DNA of 64,000 bases. Origin: Primorskyibacter flagellatus. GTDB lineage: Bacteria; Pseudomonadota; Alphaproteobacteria; Rhodobacterales; Rhodobacteraceae. The translations under genes and the position numbers were made by a program. The notes under the pieces were generated by a model that saw nothing but the letters and a program-made list of their open reading frames with translations, did not search any database and was not told the origin of the DNA. The stretch lies in contig NZ_FWYD01000013.1 in assembly GCF_900176485.1 (NCBI RefSeq), positions 1 to 64,000 of the forward strand, in the 5' to 3' direction. Positions 9,087 to 18,249 of the stretch are shown one piece after another (position 1 is the stretch's first letter; every line of letters begins with the position of its first letter).

Positions 9087-9848
9087 TTAGACAGCCCGGA
9101 CCCAGGCCCATGCCGCCGCATCCTCTGACCCGTCGAACATCCGCATCTCGAAAGGCAGCATACCGGCGACCGTGCCCGCCATGGCGGCCATCCATGTCGG
9201 CGCGCCCACAACGGCATAGCGTCTTAGATGCGTGATGGCTTTCATCTTGGTGCCCATAAGTGATCCGTTTGTCAGGATCGCCGGATCAAAACCGTCGAAA
9301 TCCTTGAACCGGACAAGCAGATTGATCTTTTCGTCGCCTTTCATATGCGCTTCGAGAGGGGTCAGCACGCTGTCGACATCCTCTGCGGTGATCCGCCCGT
9401 CGATCTCGTAGGCGATGACACCGTCCGCACCGTCAGACAGAAGCTTTACGCCCGCCCCCGCAGCCGCCGGTTCCTTCAGGGGTAAGTCAAAGGCGAACGC
9501 CTCGGCCGCCGCCACATCCGCAGAACCGAACGCTTTCATATCGATCATCGGCAGGATCGGGTCCATCCACTTCAGCAGCGCGGCGGCGGCCTGAAGGTCG
9601 GTGACCACCGCCATCTTCGCGATTTTCGACCACTGGGCCAGCATCCCGAATTCGAACTTCGCATCCTCGGCCATCGCATCGGCGGTGATGTCTTTCCATT
9701 CCTCTGCACGTACGATCAACCCAAGCGGTCCATCGCCTTGCAGCGCGGGTGTCAATTCACGCTCCATCGTCGCGATATCGCCTTTCTCAAGGACACCAGT
9801 CAGCGTCAGTTCCCAGACGTTGGGCTTCAGTTCCCTTAGTTTCAGCAT
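9087..9848 (-). CDS. tandem SpoIIAA/STAS-like domain protein
   Basis: 253 residues made of two SpoIIAA-like (STAS-fold) domains, about 1-125 and 132-253. Each has the pattern of an N-terminal strand with a short helix, a charged repeat (GDIATMERELTPAL; EDVDSVLTPLEAHM), a strand (LGLIVRAEEWKDI; INLLVRFKDFDGF) and a helix after a Lys/Arg-rich turn (WSKIAKMAVVTD; LRRYAVVGAPTWM). Single-domain relatives are soluble proteins of unclear function that may bind lipids or membranes. The start at 9848 has AAAGGAAA upstream; the longer frame from 9869 lacks support. It sits between tetR and the pump genes and is probably under TetR control. Confidence 0.75.
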   Translation of the reverse strand: MLKLRELKPNVWELTLTGVLEKGDIATMERELTPALQGDGPLGLIVRAEEWKDITADAMAEDAKFEFGMLAQWSKIAKMAVVTDLQAAAALLKWMDPILPMIDMKAFGSADVAAAEAFAFDLPLKEPAAAGAGVKLLSDGADGVIAYEIDGRITAEDVDSVLTPLEAHMKGDEKINLLVRFKDFDGFDPAILTNGSLMGTKMKAITHLRRYAVVGAPTWMAAMAGTVAGMLPFEMRMFDGSEDAAAWAWVRAV

Positions 9849-9898
9849 GAGCTTTCCTTTTCTGTTCAAAAAGAGCGGGCGCGCACCCGATCAATGTC

Positions 9899-10630
9899 TC
9901 AATCGTTCACAATCGCGCGAAGCATGAGGCGATACTCAGTCGGATTGGAGAGCAGGACGCTACCGCGAGGCAGTCCAAGTATTCGGTCGATCAGGGCGGC
10001 CTCGGCCACCATCCGGCGATCAAGACATTCAGTTGCCCGGTCCAGATCACCTTGTTCGGCGGCGTAGAAAGCCTCCTTCAGCACCATGCGGCGCCCCCGC
10101 GACAGCCCCATGATCGTCTCACCGACGAGGGCAATATCGGGGATGTCAAAGATGCCTTCATCGACGCCCTGCCCGATCATTTCCAGCAAGACAGGCATTG
10201 CGGCGGCGTTTGCCGCTGTCGTGATTCTGTCGAACAAAACGTCGTTGCCGGGGCGCAGCATGACGTCGATGAAAAACTTCATCTGCCGCCCCTGCTCTGC
10301 CTTCCAGCGGTTGGATTCAGCAAGAAACGCATTGAAGCGTTGCAGCGCGTTGCCGGATGTCGCGTCCCTTGCGGCTTGCGCTGCCATCAATGCCTGCGTC
10401 GTGAACCGTTCGACCACCCCATCAAGCAGATCCTCCTTGGCCGAAAAATGATGATAAAAACCACCCTTCGAAATCTCCGCTGCGGACAGAACTTCGGCGA
10501 TTGTGACGTCATCCCAACCTCGGGCAAAAAACAGTTTTTGCGCCGCGTCAAGGATGTGTACCCGACGTTCATCCGGTGCCATGCGGACGCGCTTTGGCGT
10601 TTTGTAATTCTCTGTTTTGCTACTGGCGTC
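9899..10630 (-). CDS. TetR-family transcriptional regulator
   Basis: Repressor with an N-terminal helix-turn-helix ([48 protein letters not shown]), the standard TetR pattern, and an all-helical ligand domain of about 150 residues. A longer reading frame starts at 10681 but would overlap the palindromic operator at 10641-10671. I therefore favour the GTG at 10630, which has AGGAT 10 bases upstream; ATG 10582 is another possibility with no visible ribosome site. It leads the operon tetR - STAS protein - adaptor - pump, so it most likely represses itself and the RND pump in response to an unknown compound. Confidence 0.85.
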   Translation of the reverse strand, partial: DASSKTENYKTPKRVRMAPDERRVHILDAAQKLFFARGWDDVTIAEVLSAAEISKGGFYHHFSAKEDLLDGVVERFTTQALMAAQAARDATSGNALQRFNAFLAESNRWKAEQGRQMKFFIDVMLRPGNDVLFDRITTAANAAAMPVLLEMIGQGVDEGIFDIPDIALVGETIMGLSRGRRMVLKEAFYAAEQGDLDRATECLDRRMVAEAALIDRILGLPRGSVLLSNPTEYRLMLRAIVND

Positions 10631-10640
10631 CACGTCTTCA

Positions 10641-10671
10641 ATCCTACAAACCGACGGTCGGTATGTAGGAT
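10641..10671. promoter_or_regulatory. TetR operator palindrome
   Basis: A 31-bp inverted repeat centred on base 10656 with 15-bp arms matching at 14 positions; the inner part is ACCGAC-G-GTCGGT. It lies immediately in front of the tetR gene. Position and symmetry fit autoregulation by the adjacent TetR protein. Confidence 0.82.
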
Positions 10672-10681
10672 TGGCACTCAT

Positions 10682-11066
10682 GTCGTCAAGAGGAGGCCAC
10701 CTTTTTATTGCGTTGGCTCACGCTTACGGGCGACAATCATATCGGTGAAAATCGATCGCTTCACACCGGCGCAGAAACGACAGCTTTTTGAACCTGACCT
10801 CCACATTACTTCGGTGGTCAGCGCATAAGTGGCACTGGCATGCCCGGGCCACAGCTTCTTTGGAAATCCCAAGGCTCACCACATGCGCAAATGTCGTATT
10901 TGTTTTTAAGTAATTGATTTATAAATAATATAATTCAACGATCTCGGGGTTTCGCCGATTTGAAAGTCCATCTTTGCGACAGCTATTGCACTCATGAGCA
11001 TCTTGCTACCATACTAGAGTGTATAACCAGCTTCAGAGTATCGTTTTTCAATCTTGGGAGGATAAT
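10682..11066. other. divergent promoter region, tetR / dctP
   Basis: No gene seen. It contains a strongly AT-rich tract at about 10905-10940 with a TATAAT-like hexamer near 10929, plausible as the promoter of the plus-strand TRAP operon. No operator related to the 10641-10671 palindrome was found on the dctP side. Confidence 0.5.
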
Positions 11067-12047
11067 ATGAAAAACTTTGCAAGCGCAGCCATTGGTTGCG
11101 GTATGTTTGCCTTGTCTGCGGTTCCGGGTTTTGCCACGGAATTGGTGGGCGCAGTTCAGTTCAACGAAGACCACGCCTTCACCAAGGCCTTGCGCGAATT
11201 TGAGCGTTGGGCAGGTGAATGTTCGGGCGGATCGCTGACCTTTGAACTACATTTGAATTCGGAACTCGGACTGGAGAAAGACTATTTCGAGAATATGAGC
11301 CAGGGCATCGCTGTCGATTACGCGATCGTCAGCCCATCGCATATGTCGACCTTCTCTCAGAAGGCACCGCTTATGGATATGCCGTTCCTGTTCCGCGATC
11401 TTGATCACTGGAACGCGGTGATGGAACAGGACGCGCTTGCCCCGCTGGCGCAGGATGTGCTTGAAAAGGCCAATGTCCGCCTGATCGGCTATGCTGGCGG
11501 CGGGACGCGGCAACTGATCGTCAATCGACCGATCACGAACATGGAAGAGCTTGAGGGCCTGCCAATGCGCGTCATGGGCGCGCCGATCCAGACCCGCATC
11601 TTCGAGGCCATCCACGCCGCACCCTCGGTTATCGCCTATGCCGAGGTGTATAACGCGATCCAGACCGGCGTGATCGAAGCCGCCGAAAACGAGGCCGCAG
11701 GCATCGAACAGATGAAGTTCTACGAGGTCGGGCCGCATATCGCATTGACGGCTCATGCCATCACCGTGCGCCCGATTGCCTTTTCAAATGCAACATTCGA
11801 GCGCCTGACACCTGAAGAACAGGAATGCGTTATGTCTGCGGGTGCTGCCGGTGGCAAACTTGGCCGCGACATCGAAAGCAGCCAGGACAGTGAAAAGCTT
11901 GCCGCAATGGAAGAAGCCGGCCTGCTGACCACCCATGCCTTCGAGGAGCGCGACAAGCTGCTGGAACTGGCTGCCCCGGTCAAGAAAGCCTACGCCGAAG
12001 AGCTTGGCGCAACGGATGTGTTGATGGCAATCGAAGCGGTCAAGTAA
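11067..12047 (+). CDS. dctP: TRAP transporter solute-binding protein (DctP family)
   Basis: Periplasmic binding protein of a tripartite ATP-independent transporter, 326 residues. Signal peptide MKNFASAAIGCGMFALSAVPGFA with an Ala-rich cleavage site. DctP-family features: SELGLEKDYFENMSQGIAVDYAIVSPSHM, then PFLFRDLDHWNAVM, a conserved Arg in TRQLIVNRPITNMEELEGLPMRV for carboxylate binding, and AYAEVYNAIQTGVIEAAENE. The start at 11067 has GGGAGG upstream. Followed by dctQ and dctM in order. Ligand unknown; an organic acid is usual for the family. Confidence 0.92.
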   Translation: MKNFASAAIGCGMFALSAVPGFATELVGAVQFNEDHAFTKALREFERWAGECSGGSLTFELHLNSELGLEKDYFENMSQGIAVDYAIVSPSHMSTFSQKAPLMDMPFLFRDLDHWNAVMEQDALAPLAQDVLEKANVRLIGYAGGGTRQLIVNRPITNMEELEGLPMRVMGAPIQTRIFEAIHAAPSVIAYAEVYNAIQTGVIEAAENEAAGIEQMKFYEVGPHIALTAHAITVRPIAFSNATFERLTPEEQECVMSAGAAGGKLGRDIESSQDSEKLAAMEEAGLLTTHAFEERDKLLELAAPVKKAYAEELGATDVLMAIEAVK

Positions 12048-12058
12048 CCAAACCACCA

Positions 12059-12085
12059 GCGGCCTGCGGAAACTCTGCGGGCCGC
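12059..12085 (+). other. intercistronic hairpin dctP-dctQ
   Basis: Arms GCGGCCTGC and GCGGGCCGC pair over 9 bp with one wobble. No T-tract follows. Such hairpins after a binding-protein gene often slow 3' decay and let the binding protein be made in excess of the permease. Confidence 0.5.
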
Positions 12086-12114
12086 ATCTTCACTTTATGT
12101 GATTGAGAGGCGCC

Positions 12115-12606
12115 ATGCGCGTAGTGCTGGAAAGCTATTATCGCTTCCTGAAACTTTTGCTGACCATTTTGATGACTTTGCTGATCATCCCGGTCTCCAT
12201 GCAAATCCTTAGCCGATATACCGGGATCATCCCACGCTTTATCTGGACAGAAGAGATTGCGCGGTTCTGTTTCGTCTGGATCATTATGATCGGCGCGATG
12301 ATCGCGGTGCGTGACGGCACGCATTTCGATGTGGATGTCCTGCCACGAAGCGCCTCGAAATATGTAGAGTTCGCATCGCGGATGTTTGTCCATCTGGCGA
12401 TCCTCTGCATGGCGCTGTCCTTCGTGTATTGGGGCTATGATTTCGGCATTCTGGGATCACGCCAGAGATCGGAAATTTCCGGGTTGCCAATGCTGTCGAT
12501 CTATATCGGCTGGCCGATTGCCGGGGCGACATGGACAGTCTTCACCCTAGAAAAGATATGGGACGAAGTGAAAAACCTCAAAGGAGAACATCATGGGGCC
12601 AGGTGA
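12115..12606 (+). CDS. dctQ: TRAP transporter small permease (DctQ family)
   Basis: Four-helix membrane subunit, 163 residues, of the TRAP system. TM segments at about 10-30, 43-62, 83-105 and 125-148. The family pattern WTEEIARFCFVWIIMIGAMIAVRDGTHFDVD is present. The start at 12115 has GAGAGG upstream; the longer frame from a TTG at 12103 is unlikely. Overlaps dctM by 14 bases, as is common. Confidence 0.9.
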   Translation: MRVVLESYYRFLKLLLTILMTLLIIPVSMQILSRYTGIIPRFIWTEEIARFCFVWIIMIGAMIAVRDGTHFDVDVLPRSASKYVEFASRMFVHLAILCMALSFVYWGYDFGILGSRQRSEISGLPMLSIYIGWPIAGATWTVFTLEKIWDEVKNLKGEHHGAR

Positions 12607-13897
12607 AGTTGCGGCGATCCTGTTCGGGACCTTCGCCGTCCTGGTATTCCTGCGCGTGCCCGTCGCCTTTGCGCTTGGGCTGGCCGTCGTGCCGGTGTTC
12701 TTTATCGACGAGCGTCTGACGCCCGTGCTGCTGATGCGCGAAATGTTCAAAAGCTACAATGCGTTCATCCTGCTTGCGGTGCCGTTCTTTCTGTTGGCGG
12801 CAAACCTGATGAATTCCTCGGGCATCACCGACCGGCTGATCCGTCTGGCGCGTGCGATGGTCGGGCATCTTCCCGGCGGGCTGGGCCATGTGAACGTCGT
12901 CGTGTCGATGCTGTTTGCCGGCATTTCCGGCAGCTCTACGGCGGATGCGGCAGGCATCGGGTCGCTGCTTATCCCGCAAATGGAAAAAGAGGGCTACGAC
13001 AAGTCATTCGCTGTCGCCATAACCGCCAGTTCCAGCGTCATGGGCGTGATCATCCCGCCGTCGATCCTGATGGTCGTCTGGGGCGGGTTGATGTCGGTGT
13101 CTATCGGGGGGTTGTTCCTTGCTGGCGTCTTGCCGGGCATAATGATTGCCGGGTCGCAAATGCTTACTGTCTATATCTACGCCAAAAGACGTGGTTATCC
13201 CGTGCATGACCGATCAAGCCTGATAGAGCTTGCCAAGGCAGCCGCAGGCGCTTCACTGGCGCTGATGACACCGCTGATCATCGTTGGCGGCATTGTCGGC
13301 GGGTTCTTCACCCCGACCGAAGCATCGGTCGTTGCGGTTGTCTATTCCCTGATCCTCGGCCTTTTCGTCTATCGCTCGATCGCGCTTACCAAACTGCCGG
13401 GCATCCTTTATGACAGCGCCCGGTTCGCCTCGATCACCCTGTTCTGCATTGGCACGGCTTCGGCATTCGGCTGGTGCCTTGCCTATTTCAAGATCCCGGC
13501 GGCCCTGGTGGACCAGATCGCCGCCATGGGTCTTGGCGTGATCGGAACCGGGATCATGGTGGCGCTGGCCTTTCTGTTGATCGGCATGTTCATCGACGCC
13601 ATTCCGGCGATCATCATCCTTGGAACGGTGCTGCTTCCGGTGACAGAGCATGTGGGCATGCATCCGATTCATTTCGCCATCATCGGCGTCATAAGCCTGT
13701 CTTTCGGCCTGGTCACGCCGCCTTACGGGCTGTGCTTGCTGATCGCAGCCTCAATCGGGCGCATCCGCGTCGTCGATGCATTGCGGGACGTTGGTGTCAT
13801 CCTGTTGCCGATGGTCGGGATCCTGCTGTTGATCATCCTCCTGCCAGAGTTGATCTTGGCACTGCCACGCTGGATCATGCCGACTTTCGTGCCATAG
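12593..13897 (+). CDS. dctM: TRAP transporter large permease (DctM family)
   Basis: Main sodium-coupled transport subunit, 434 residues with about 12 hydrophobic segments. Recognised by ILLAVPFFLLAANLMNSSGITDRLIRLA, GISGSSTADAAGIGSLLIPQM and the C-terminal GLVTPPYGLCLLIAASI. A strong ribosome site (AAAGGAG) lies inside the end of dctQ. Together with dctP and dctQ it forms a complete TRAP transporter. The substrate cannot be read from sequence; the next gene (convergent) is a phytanoyl-CoA dioxygenase-like enzyme. Confidence 0.93.
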   Translation: MGPGEVAAILFGTFAVLVFLRVPVAFALGLAVVPVFFIDERLTPVLLMREMFKSYNAFILLAVPFFLLAANLMNSSGITDRLIRLARAMVGHLPGGLGHVNVVVSMLFAGISGSSTADAAGIGSLLIPQMEKEGYDKSFAVAITASSSVMGVIIPPSILMVVWGGLMSVSIGGLFLAGVLPGIMIAGSQMLTVYIYAKRRGYPVHDRSSLIELAKAAAGASLALMTPLIIVGGIVGGFFTPTEASVVAVVYSLILGLFVYRSIALTKLPGILYDSARFASITLFCIGTASAFGWCLAYFKIPAALVDQIAAMGLGVIGTGIMVALAFLLIGMFIDAIPAIIILGTVLLPVTEHVGMHPIHFAIIGVISLSFGLVTPPYGLCLLIAASIGRIRVVDALRDVGVILLPMVGILLLIILLPELILALPRWIMPTFVP

Positions 13898-14019
13898 GGG
13901 CCTATGACCGGATCGGGCGGCACCCATTGTCCAGATAGAAGTGGTTCCATTTCTGCGGACGGGTGTGCGGCGCTTGCCAAGGTCAATCCGGTTAGGGTTT
14001 CAATCCGCGTGCCATTGCT

Positions 14020-14832
14020 TCAGGCCCGTGTGTTCCCGGCATCCAGCAGTATTGGAAACCAGTCTTCGCGCAGACGTTGACCGGCTTTCATATCGTGGCC
14101 GGGAAAGGGAGGCGATGTTGGGCCGGGCCTCTCCACATACCGCGCATCATCGCCCAGCAACCGCAGCGAAAACGCGCGCCGGCGTGTGCCGCTGTCATTG
14201 CCACGCGCCCCGTGCAGGGTTTTGTAGTTGAACGCCACGGCATCGCCCGGTTCCATCTCATATTCGCGGATGTCCATGCCTTCGGCGTCCGGATCGGGGA
14301 CTTGCATATAATCATCGTCATTGGGGTAGAAATTCGTCTCGGCCAGCCAGCGCGTCGGCAGCACCGGTTTTTCCCAGCGATGCGACCCAGCCACACAGCG
14401 CAAGGACGCTTCACGCACCGGATCAAGCGGGGACCAGAAGCTGACCGTTTGCTGCCCTTCGACGAAATAATACGGGCTGTCCTGATGCCACGGCGTCGGC
14501 TTGGAGGTGCCGGGTTCTTTGACCAGCACATGATCGTGGAACATCTGGACGGTCTGTGAACCCATCAGCTCTGCTGCGACAGCGGCCGCCGGCGATGTGT
14601 GAATCACGTCCTGAAATTCGGGGATACGAGTCCAATTGCAATAGTCGTCGAAAAAACGCCCCCCTTCCCCGGCTTTCAGATTCTCGGCGGCATATGGGCC
14701 TGGTTCGGCCATGTTTCGTTCCACACCGGCGCGCAGTTGATCCAACTGCTCCTTGAACAGTCCTTTCACAAGAACAACACCGTCGCGTTCGTAAGCGTCA
14801 ATATGATCCTGGGTCAGAAGAGGATGCGCCAT
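14020..14832 (-). CDS. phytanoyl-CoA dioxygenase family protein
   Basis: Non-heme iron, 2-oxoglutarate-dependent oxygenase, 270 residues. The iron ligands are visible as H116 and D118 (TPWHQDSPYYF) and the distal H207 (NYKTLHGARGN), with a downstream Arg (RRRAFSLRLLGDD) for 2-oxoglutarate. Family members hydroxylate or halogenate small molecules, lipids or osmolytes; ectoine hydroxylase is one branch, but no ectoine genes are nearby. It is transcribed toward dctM and divergent from a Dabb gene. Substrate not predictable. Confidence 0.85.
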   Translation of the reverse strand: MAHPLLTQDHIDAYERDGVVLVKGLFKEQLDQLRAGVERNMAEPGPYAAENLKAGEGGRFFDDYCNWTRIPEFQDVIHTSPAAAVAAELMGSQTVQMFHDHVLVKEPGTSKPTPWHQDSPYYFVEGQQTVSFWSPLDPVREASLRCVAGSHRWEKPVLPTRWLAETNFYPNDDDYMQVPDPDAEGMDIREYEMEPGDAVAFNYKTLHGARGNDSGTRRRAFSLRLLGDDARYVERPGPTSPPFPGHDMKAGQRLREDWFPILLDAGNTRA

Positions 14833-15172
14833 GTTCGGTTACCTTGTCAGTTTGGAAGACATGTTGTTTTTTCGGACTCGAAGAAGAAGCTGTCGGTCGG
14901 TTTGCCATTTGTCCGAGCGTCCGCCTGTCCGAATCCCCGGCACGTTTACAACGGACTATATGTTCTGCACTCTTCGAAAATACCATGTCAACGTCGGCAC
15001 CGGGAGTGCCATGGCTCTTGACTTCAGCAGGCCCGTGAATTTCGGCGAACATCTACTCTTCCGGTTGAAAACCTACGCCAAGGCTGTAGAACGGCTTGCA
15101 CATCCAGACCGCCTCCGCAGCCCGTGTTCCGGGTGTATATACTCATCCCCCAAAACGACCGGAATTTTCCTC
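14833..15172. other. divergent intergenic region
   Basis: Lies between the phytanoyl-CoA dioxygenase-like gene and the plus-strand Dabb gene. A frame open from 14831 joins the Dabb gene but its first 114 residues look non-coding (Arg/Ser/Cys-rich). It probably holds both promoters; a TATATAC stretch occurs near 15136. No convincing palindrome seen. Confidence 0.45.
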
Positions 15173-15490
15173 ATGATCCGTCACTTCGTTTTCTTCACCG
15201 CCCAGCATGACGGCAATATCGAGCCTATCAGGAAGGGATTGCAGATCCTGAAACGGATTCCCCACGCTCAGCGACTGGAAATCGCGCTGAATCGCAAATC
15301 AGAGCCGACAAGCCGTGAAGTGGACGTGGTTGTTTACGGTGAATTTGCGGATGATGATGCACTGACCGCCTATAAGGCGCATGAGTTTTACGCTGAATCT
15401 GTCCGGCGCGTGAAACCGCTGCGCGAAATGCGGTGGGCCGCGGATTACGACATGGCACAGGCCGTCAATACCCCCGATGACGACGCCTGA
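15173..15490 (+). CDS. Dabb (stress-responsive alpha/beta barrel) protein
   Basis: 105 residues with the Dabb ferredoxin-like pattern: MIRHFVFFTA at the start, I..GLQILKRIPHAQRLEIALN in the middle and DVVVYGEFADDDALTAYKAHEFYAE toward the end. Dabb proteins are small dimers, some acting as cyclases, isomerases or heme-degrading relatives; most are uncharacterised. Its 3' end overlaps the start of pabB by 14 bases, so the two are translationally coupled. A second Dabb protein occurs in the LacI island at 51201-51515. Confidence 0.78.
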   Translation: MIRHFVFFTAQHDGNIEPIRKGLQILKRIPHAQRLEIALNRKSEPTSREVDVVVYGEFADDDALTAYKAHEFYAESVRRVKPLREMRWAADYDMAQAVNTPDDDA

Positions 15491-16682
15491 TACGCCCTCC
15501 GGCGACAGTCTGGCCGCGCTGGACGAACCATCTGTGCTGCTGCGCGACGACATCGCGGGACAGGAGCTGTGCTTCACTGCGCCCGTTGAGATGATCCGTG
15601 CCGACAGTGCCGGGGACGTCCCCGCAGCACTGGAAAAGATGGAAAGCGCCCGCGCCAATGGCAAATGGTGCGCGGGCTATCTGTCCTATGAGGCCGGATT
15701 TGCGCTGGACCCAAAGCTGCACGGCCAGATGCCCGAAACCCGCGGCGTGCCTTTGGTGCTGATGGGGGTATTCGACGCGCCGGATGCGCGACCCGTCAGC
15801 CAAGGCCACGATGGCACGGCTGGATTGTCAAACTTTCGGCCCATGTGGTCCTTCGAGGACTATGCCCCCCGGTTCAACCGCGTGCATGAACACCTGCGCC
15901 AAGGCGATTGTTATCAGGCGAACCTGACTTTCCCGATCACCGCCGACTGGCAAGGCTCCGCCGCCGCGCTTTTCAACGAGATGACAGAACGTCAGCCGGT
16001 TCGATACGCGGCATTGGTTGATCTGGGTGGCCCGGTCATCCTGTCGCGCTCGCCTGAGCTTTTCTTCGAGGTGGATGACAACCGCTGGATCGAAACGCAC
16101 CCGATGAAGGGCACCATGCGGCGCGGTGCTACCCCCGAGGAAGACGCGGCCCTTGCCGAGGCGCTGCGACAGGACGTCAAGAACCGCGCCGAAAACCTGA
16201 TGATCGTTGACCTGCTGCGCAACGACATCTCCCGCATCTGCGAGCTTGGCTCGCTGCATGTGCCGGAACTGTTTCGCATCGAAAGCTATCCGACGGTGCA
16301 TCAACTGGTCAGCCGCGTCCGGGCGCGTCTTAACCAAGACGTGACGATTGCCGACATCATTACAGCCCTCTTTCCCTGCGGTTCGATCACCGGGGCGCCG
16401 AAATTGCGCGCGATGCAGATCCTGCGCGGGCTGGAAGACCAACCGCGCGATATTTATTGCGGCGCGATCGGCTATACCTCGCCAGCCGGCCGCATGCGGT
16501 TCAACGTGGCGATCCGTACGCTCACGCTGCACGACACCGGCCAAGCAGTGTTCAATGTCGGCGGCGGCATCGTCTACGATTCCGAAGTGCAGGCCGAATA
16601 TGAGGAATGCTTGCTCAAGGCACGCTTTGCGACCGGCAAGGCGTTGCCCGCACCCGATCTTGACCGGGGTGCCGCAGACTAG
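15477..16682 (+). CDS. pabB: aminodeoxychorismate synthase component I
   Basis: Converts chorismate and ammonia to 4-amino-4-deoxychorismate for p-aminobenzoate and folate. 401 residues, a chorismate-binding domain without a fused PabC or PabA part. Signature: HPMKGTMRRGATPEED, VKNRAENLMIVDLLRNDISRI, HQLVSRVRARL, TALFPCGSITGAPKLRAMQI and VGGGIVYDSE. The motif with Lys in HPMKGT is the PabB form (Lys nucleophile), separating it from anthranilate synthase. No pabA or pabC is in the window. It is unusual to find it coupled to a Dabb gene and followed by a TAXI transporter. Confidence 0.88.
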   Translation: MTTPDTPSGDSLAALDEPSVLLRDDIAGQELCFTAPVEMIRADSAGDVPAALEKMESARANGKWCAGYLSYEAGFALDPKLHGQMPETRGVPLVLMGVFDAPDARPVSQGHDGTAGLSNFRPMWSFEDYAPRFNRVHEHLRQGDCYQANLTFPITADWQGSAAALFNEMTERQPVRYAALVDLGGPVILSRSPELFFEVDDNRWIETHPMKGTMRRGATPEEDAALAEALRQDVKNRAENLMIVDLLRNDISRICELGSLHVPELFRIESYPTVHQLVSRVRARLNQDVTIADIITALFPCGSITGAPKLRAMQILRGLEDQPRDIYCGAIGYTSPAGRMRFNVAIRTLTLHDTGQAVFNVGGGIVYDSEVQAEYEECLLKARFATGKALPAPDLDRGAAD

Positions 16683-16825
16683 GTGCGAATTGGCGCTGCG
16701 GCACCATGTGATCGGCGCTGTCCGCGCCTTACGCCACGGGAATTTCCTGCCCTTCCGGACTGGTTCAGCTTGAAATATTTCGGTCGGGATATACGGTGAA
16801 CGCCAATGTAAACCGGGAGGAACCA

Positions 16826-17785
16826 ATGAAACTAACCAAGTATTTTGCTGTCGCGGCGCTTGTGGCCGCCACGCCGGCCATGGCGCAGATGCAGCTTTCC
16901 ATCGCCACCGGCGGCACTGGCGGGGTCTACTATCCCATGGGCGGCGGGCTGGCCGAGGTCATCAACAATAACGTCGAAGGCTACAGCGCCACAGCCGAAG
17001 TCACCGGCGCGTCGGTTGAAAACATGGGGCTTATCGCGACGGGCGATGCCGATCTTGCCATCGGGCTGGCCGACACGGTGCAGCAGGCCTATTCCGGCAC
17101 TGGCCGTTTCGAGGGTCAGGAACTGCCGATGATCCGTGCCGTCGGCTCGCTTTACGCCAACATGGTCCAGATTGTGACCCTTGCTGACAGCGACATTGAG
17201 ACGATCGACGACCTGAAGGGCAAGCGGGTGTCGGTTGGTGCGCCGGGATCGGGCACAGAGGTGAACGCCAAGACCTTGCTGGAGGCCAACGGCATCTCCT
17301 TTGACGACTTCAACGCACAGCGGCTGAACTTCAACGAAACCGCAGACGCGCTCAACAACGGCGATATTGATGCCGGGTTCTGGAGCGTCGGCGCGCCCAC
17401 CTCGTCAATCCTCAACCTTGCGACCACCAACAGCATCCGCATGATCGGCCTGAGCGATGAACAGGTGGAGGCGGCAAAAGCAGCGGACCCGGTCTTTGCC
17501 TCGCTCAGCCTTGCCGGAGGCGTCTATGATGGTGTCGCTGACGCGGTGTCGACGCTCGGCGTTCCCAACGTGCTGGTGGTCTCGTCCGAGATGGATGAAG
17601 ACACCGTCTACATGATCACCAAGGCGATGTATGAAAACATCGCCGACATGCAGGCCGTTCACCCGGCCGCGAACGAGACCACGGTAGAGTTCTCGATGAA
17701 CGCCACCCCAGTGCCGCTGCACCCCGGTGCGCTGCGCTACTACGAAGAGGCAGGGGCCACGATCCCGGACAAACTCCGCCCGTGA
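16826..17785 (+). CDS. TAXI-family TRAP solute-binding protein
   Basis: Periplasmic binding protein of the TAXI branch of TRAP transporters, 319 residues. Signal peptide MKLTKYFAVAALVAATPAMA, then the family start LSIATGGTGGVYYPMGGGLAEVIN. Other signatures: GDADLAIGLADTVQQAYSG, LKGKRVSVGAPGSGTEVNAKTLL and HPGALRYYEEAG. The start at 16826 has GGGAGG upstream; ten further codons in frame are not supported. Its stop overlaps the next gene. Glutamate and other amino or organic acids are known ligands for some TAXI proteins, but the ligand here is not predictable. Confidence 0.92.
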   Translation: MKLTKYFAVAALVAATPAMAQMQLSIATGGTGGVYYPMGGGLAEVINNNVEGYSATAEVTGASVENMGLIATGDADLAIGLADTVQQAYSGTGRFEGQELPMIRAVGSLYANMVQIVTLADSDIETIDDLKGKRVSVGAPGSGTEVNAKTLLEANGISFDDFNAQRLNFNETADALNNGDIDAGFWSVGAPTSSILNLATTNSIRMIGLSDEQVEAAKAADPVFASLSLAGGVYDGVADAVSTLGVPNVLVVSSEMDEDTVYMITKAMYENIADMQAVHPAANETTVEFSMNATPVPLHPGALRYYEEAGATIPDKLRP

Positions 17786-18249
17786 TCCGCACTGTAGGAA
17801 GAGGGCTGCTGGCCCTCTTCCTGACCGCCCTGCCCGCCTTGGCCGAAGACCTGACCGCGACCCTGCCGGACGGTACAGAACTCGCCCGGCTCACCATGCC
17901 TGACGGTGCCGGGTGGTGCGTGTTGTGGCACCACTCGGTGCAGGGTTTCGAAGTTCAGGACTGCTATCGCAACCAAGAGGGGCGCATGGTGCTGGAGCGT
18001 TCGCACCAGCCCGACTTCGCCGCCGGTCTGGGCCATCTTCCGGGCCGGGGACAACAGATCTCGGATGGCGCGGGTGGCTACTGGATTGAGGATATCGGCG
18101 AGCCGGTGCCCGGCGATGCCTATCTGCTGCGGCCCGGCACAATGGCTGTGAACCACAGGATCGTAACCAGCGACCGTGACGTGTCGCTCTCGGCTTTGGC
18201 GCCCCGCGCACGGGTTCTCATCGCATTGCAACCGGGGAAAACCGAATGA
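17782..18249 (+). CDS. DUF1850 protein, TAXI-TRAP accessory
   Basis: 155-residue secreted or membrane-tethered protein with a signal peptide (GLLALFLTALPALA). DUF1850 pattern: WCVLWHHSVQGFEVQDCYRNQEGRMVLERSHQPDFAAGLGH. DUF1850 genes typically sit between the TAXI binding protein and fused permease, so a role as an extra subunit or chaperone is inferred. It starts with GTG overlapping the upstream stop (GTGA) and ends overlapping the next start (ATGA), so the three genes are tightly coupled. Confidence 0.8.
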   Translation: MIRTVGRGLLALFLTALPALAEDLTATLPDGTELARLTMPDGAGWCVLWHHSVQGFEVQDCYRNQEGRMVLERSHQPDFAAGLGHLPGRGQQISDGAGGYWIEDIGEPVPGDAYLLRPGTMAVNHRIVTSDRDVSLSALAPRARVLIALQPGKTE

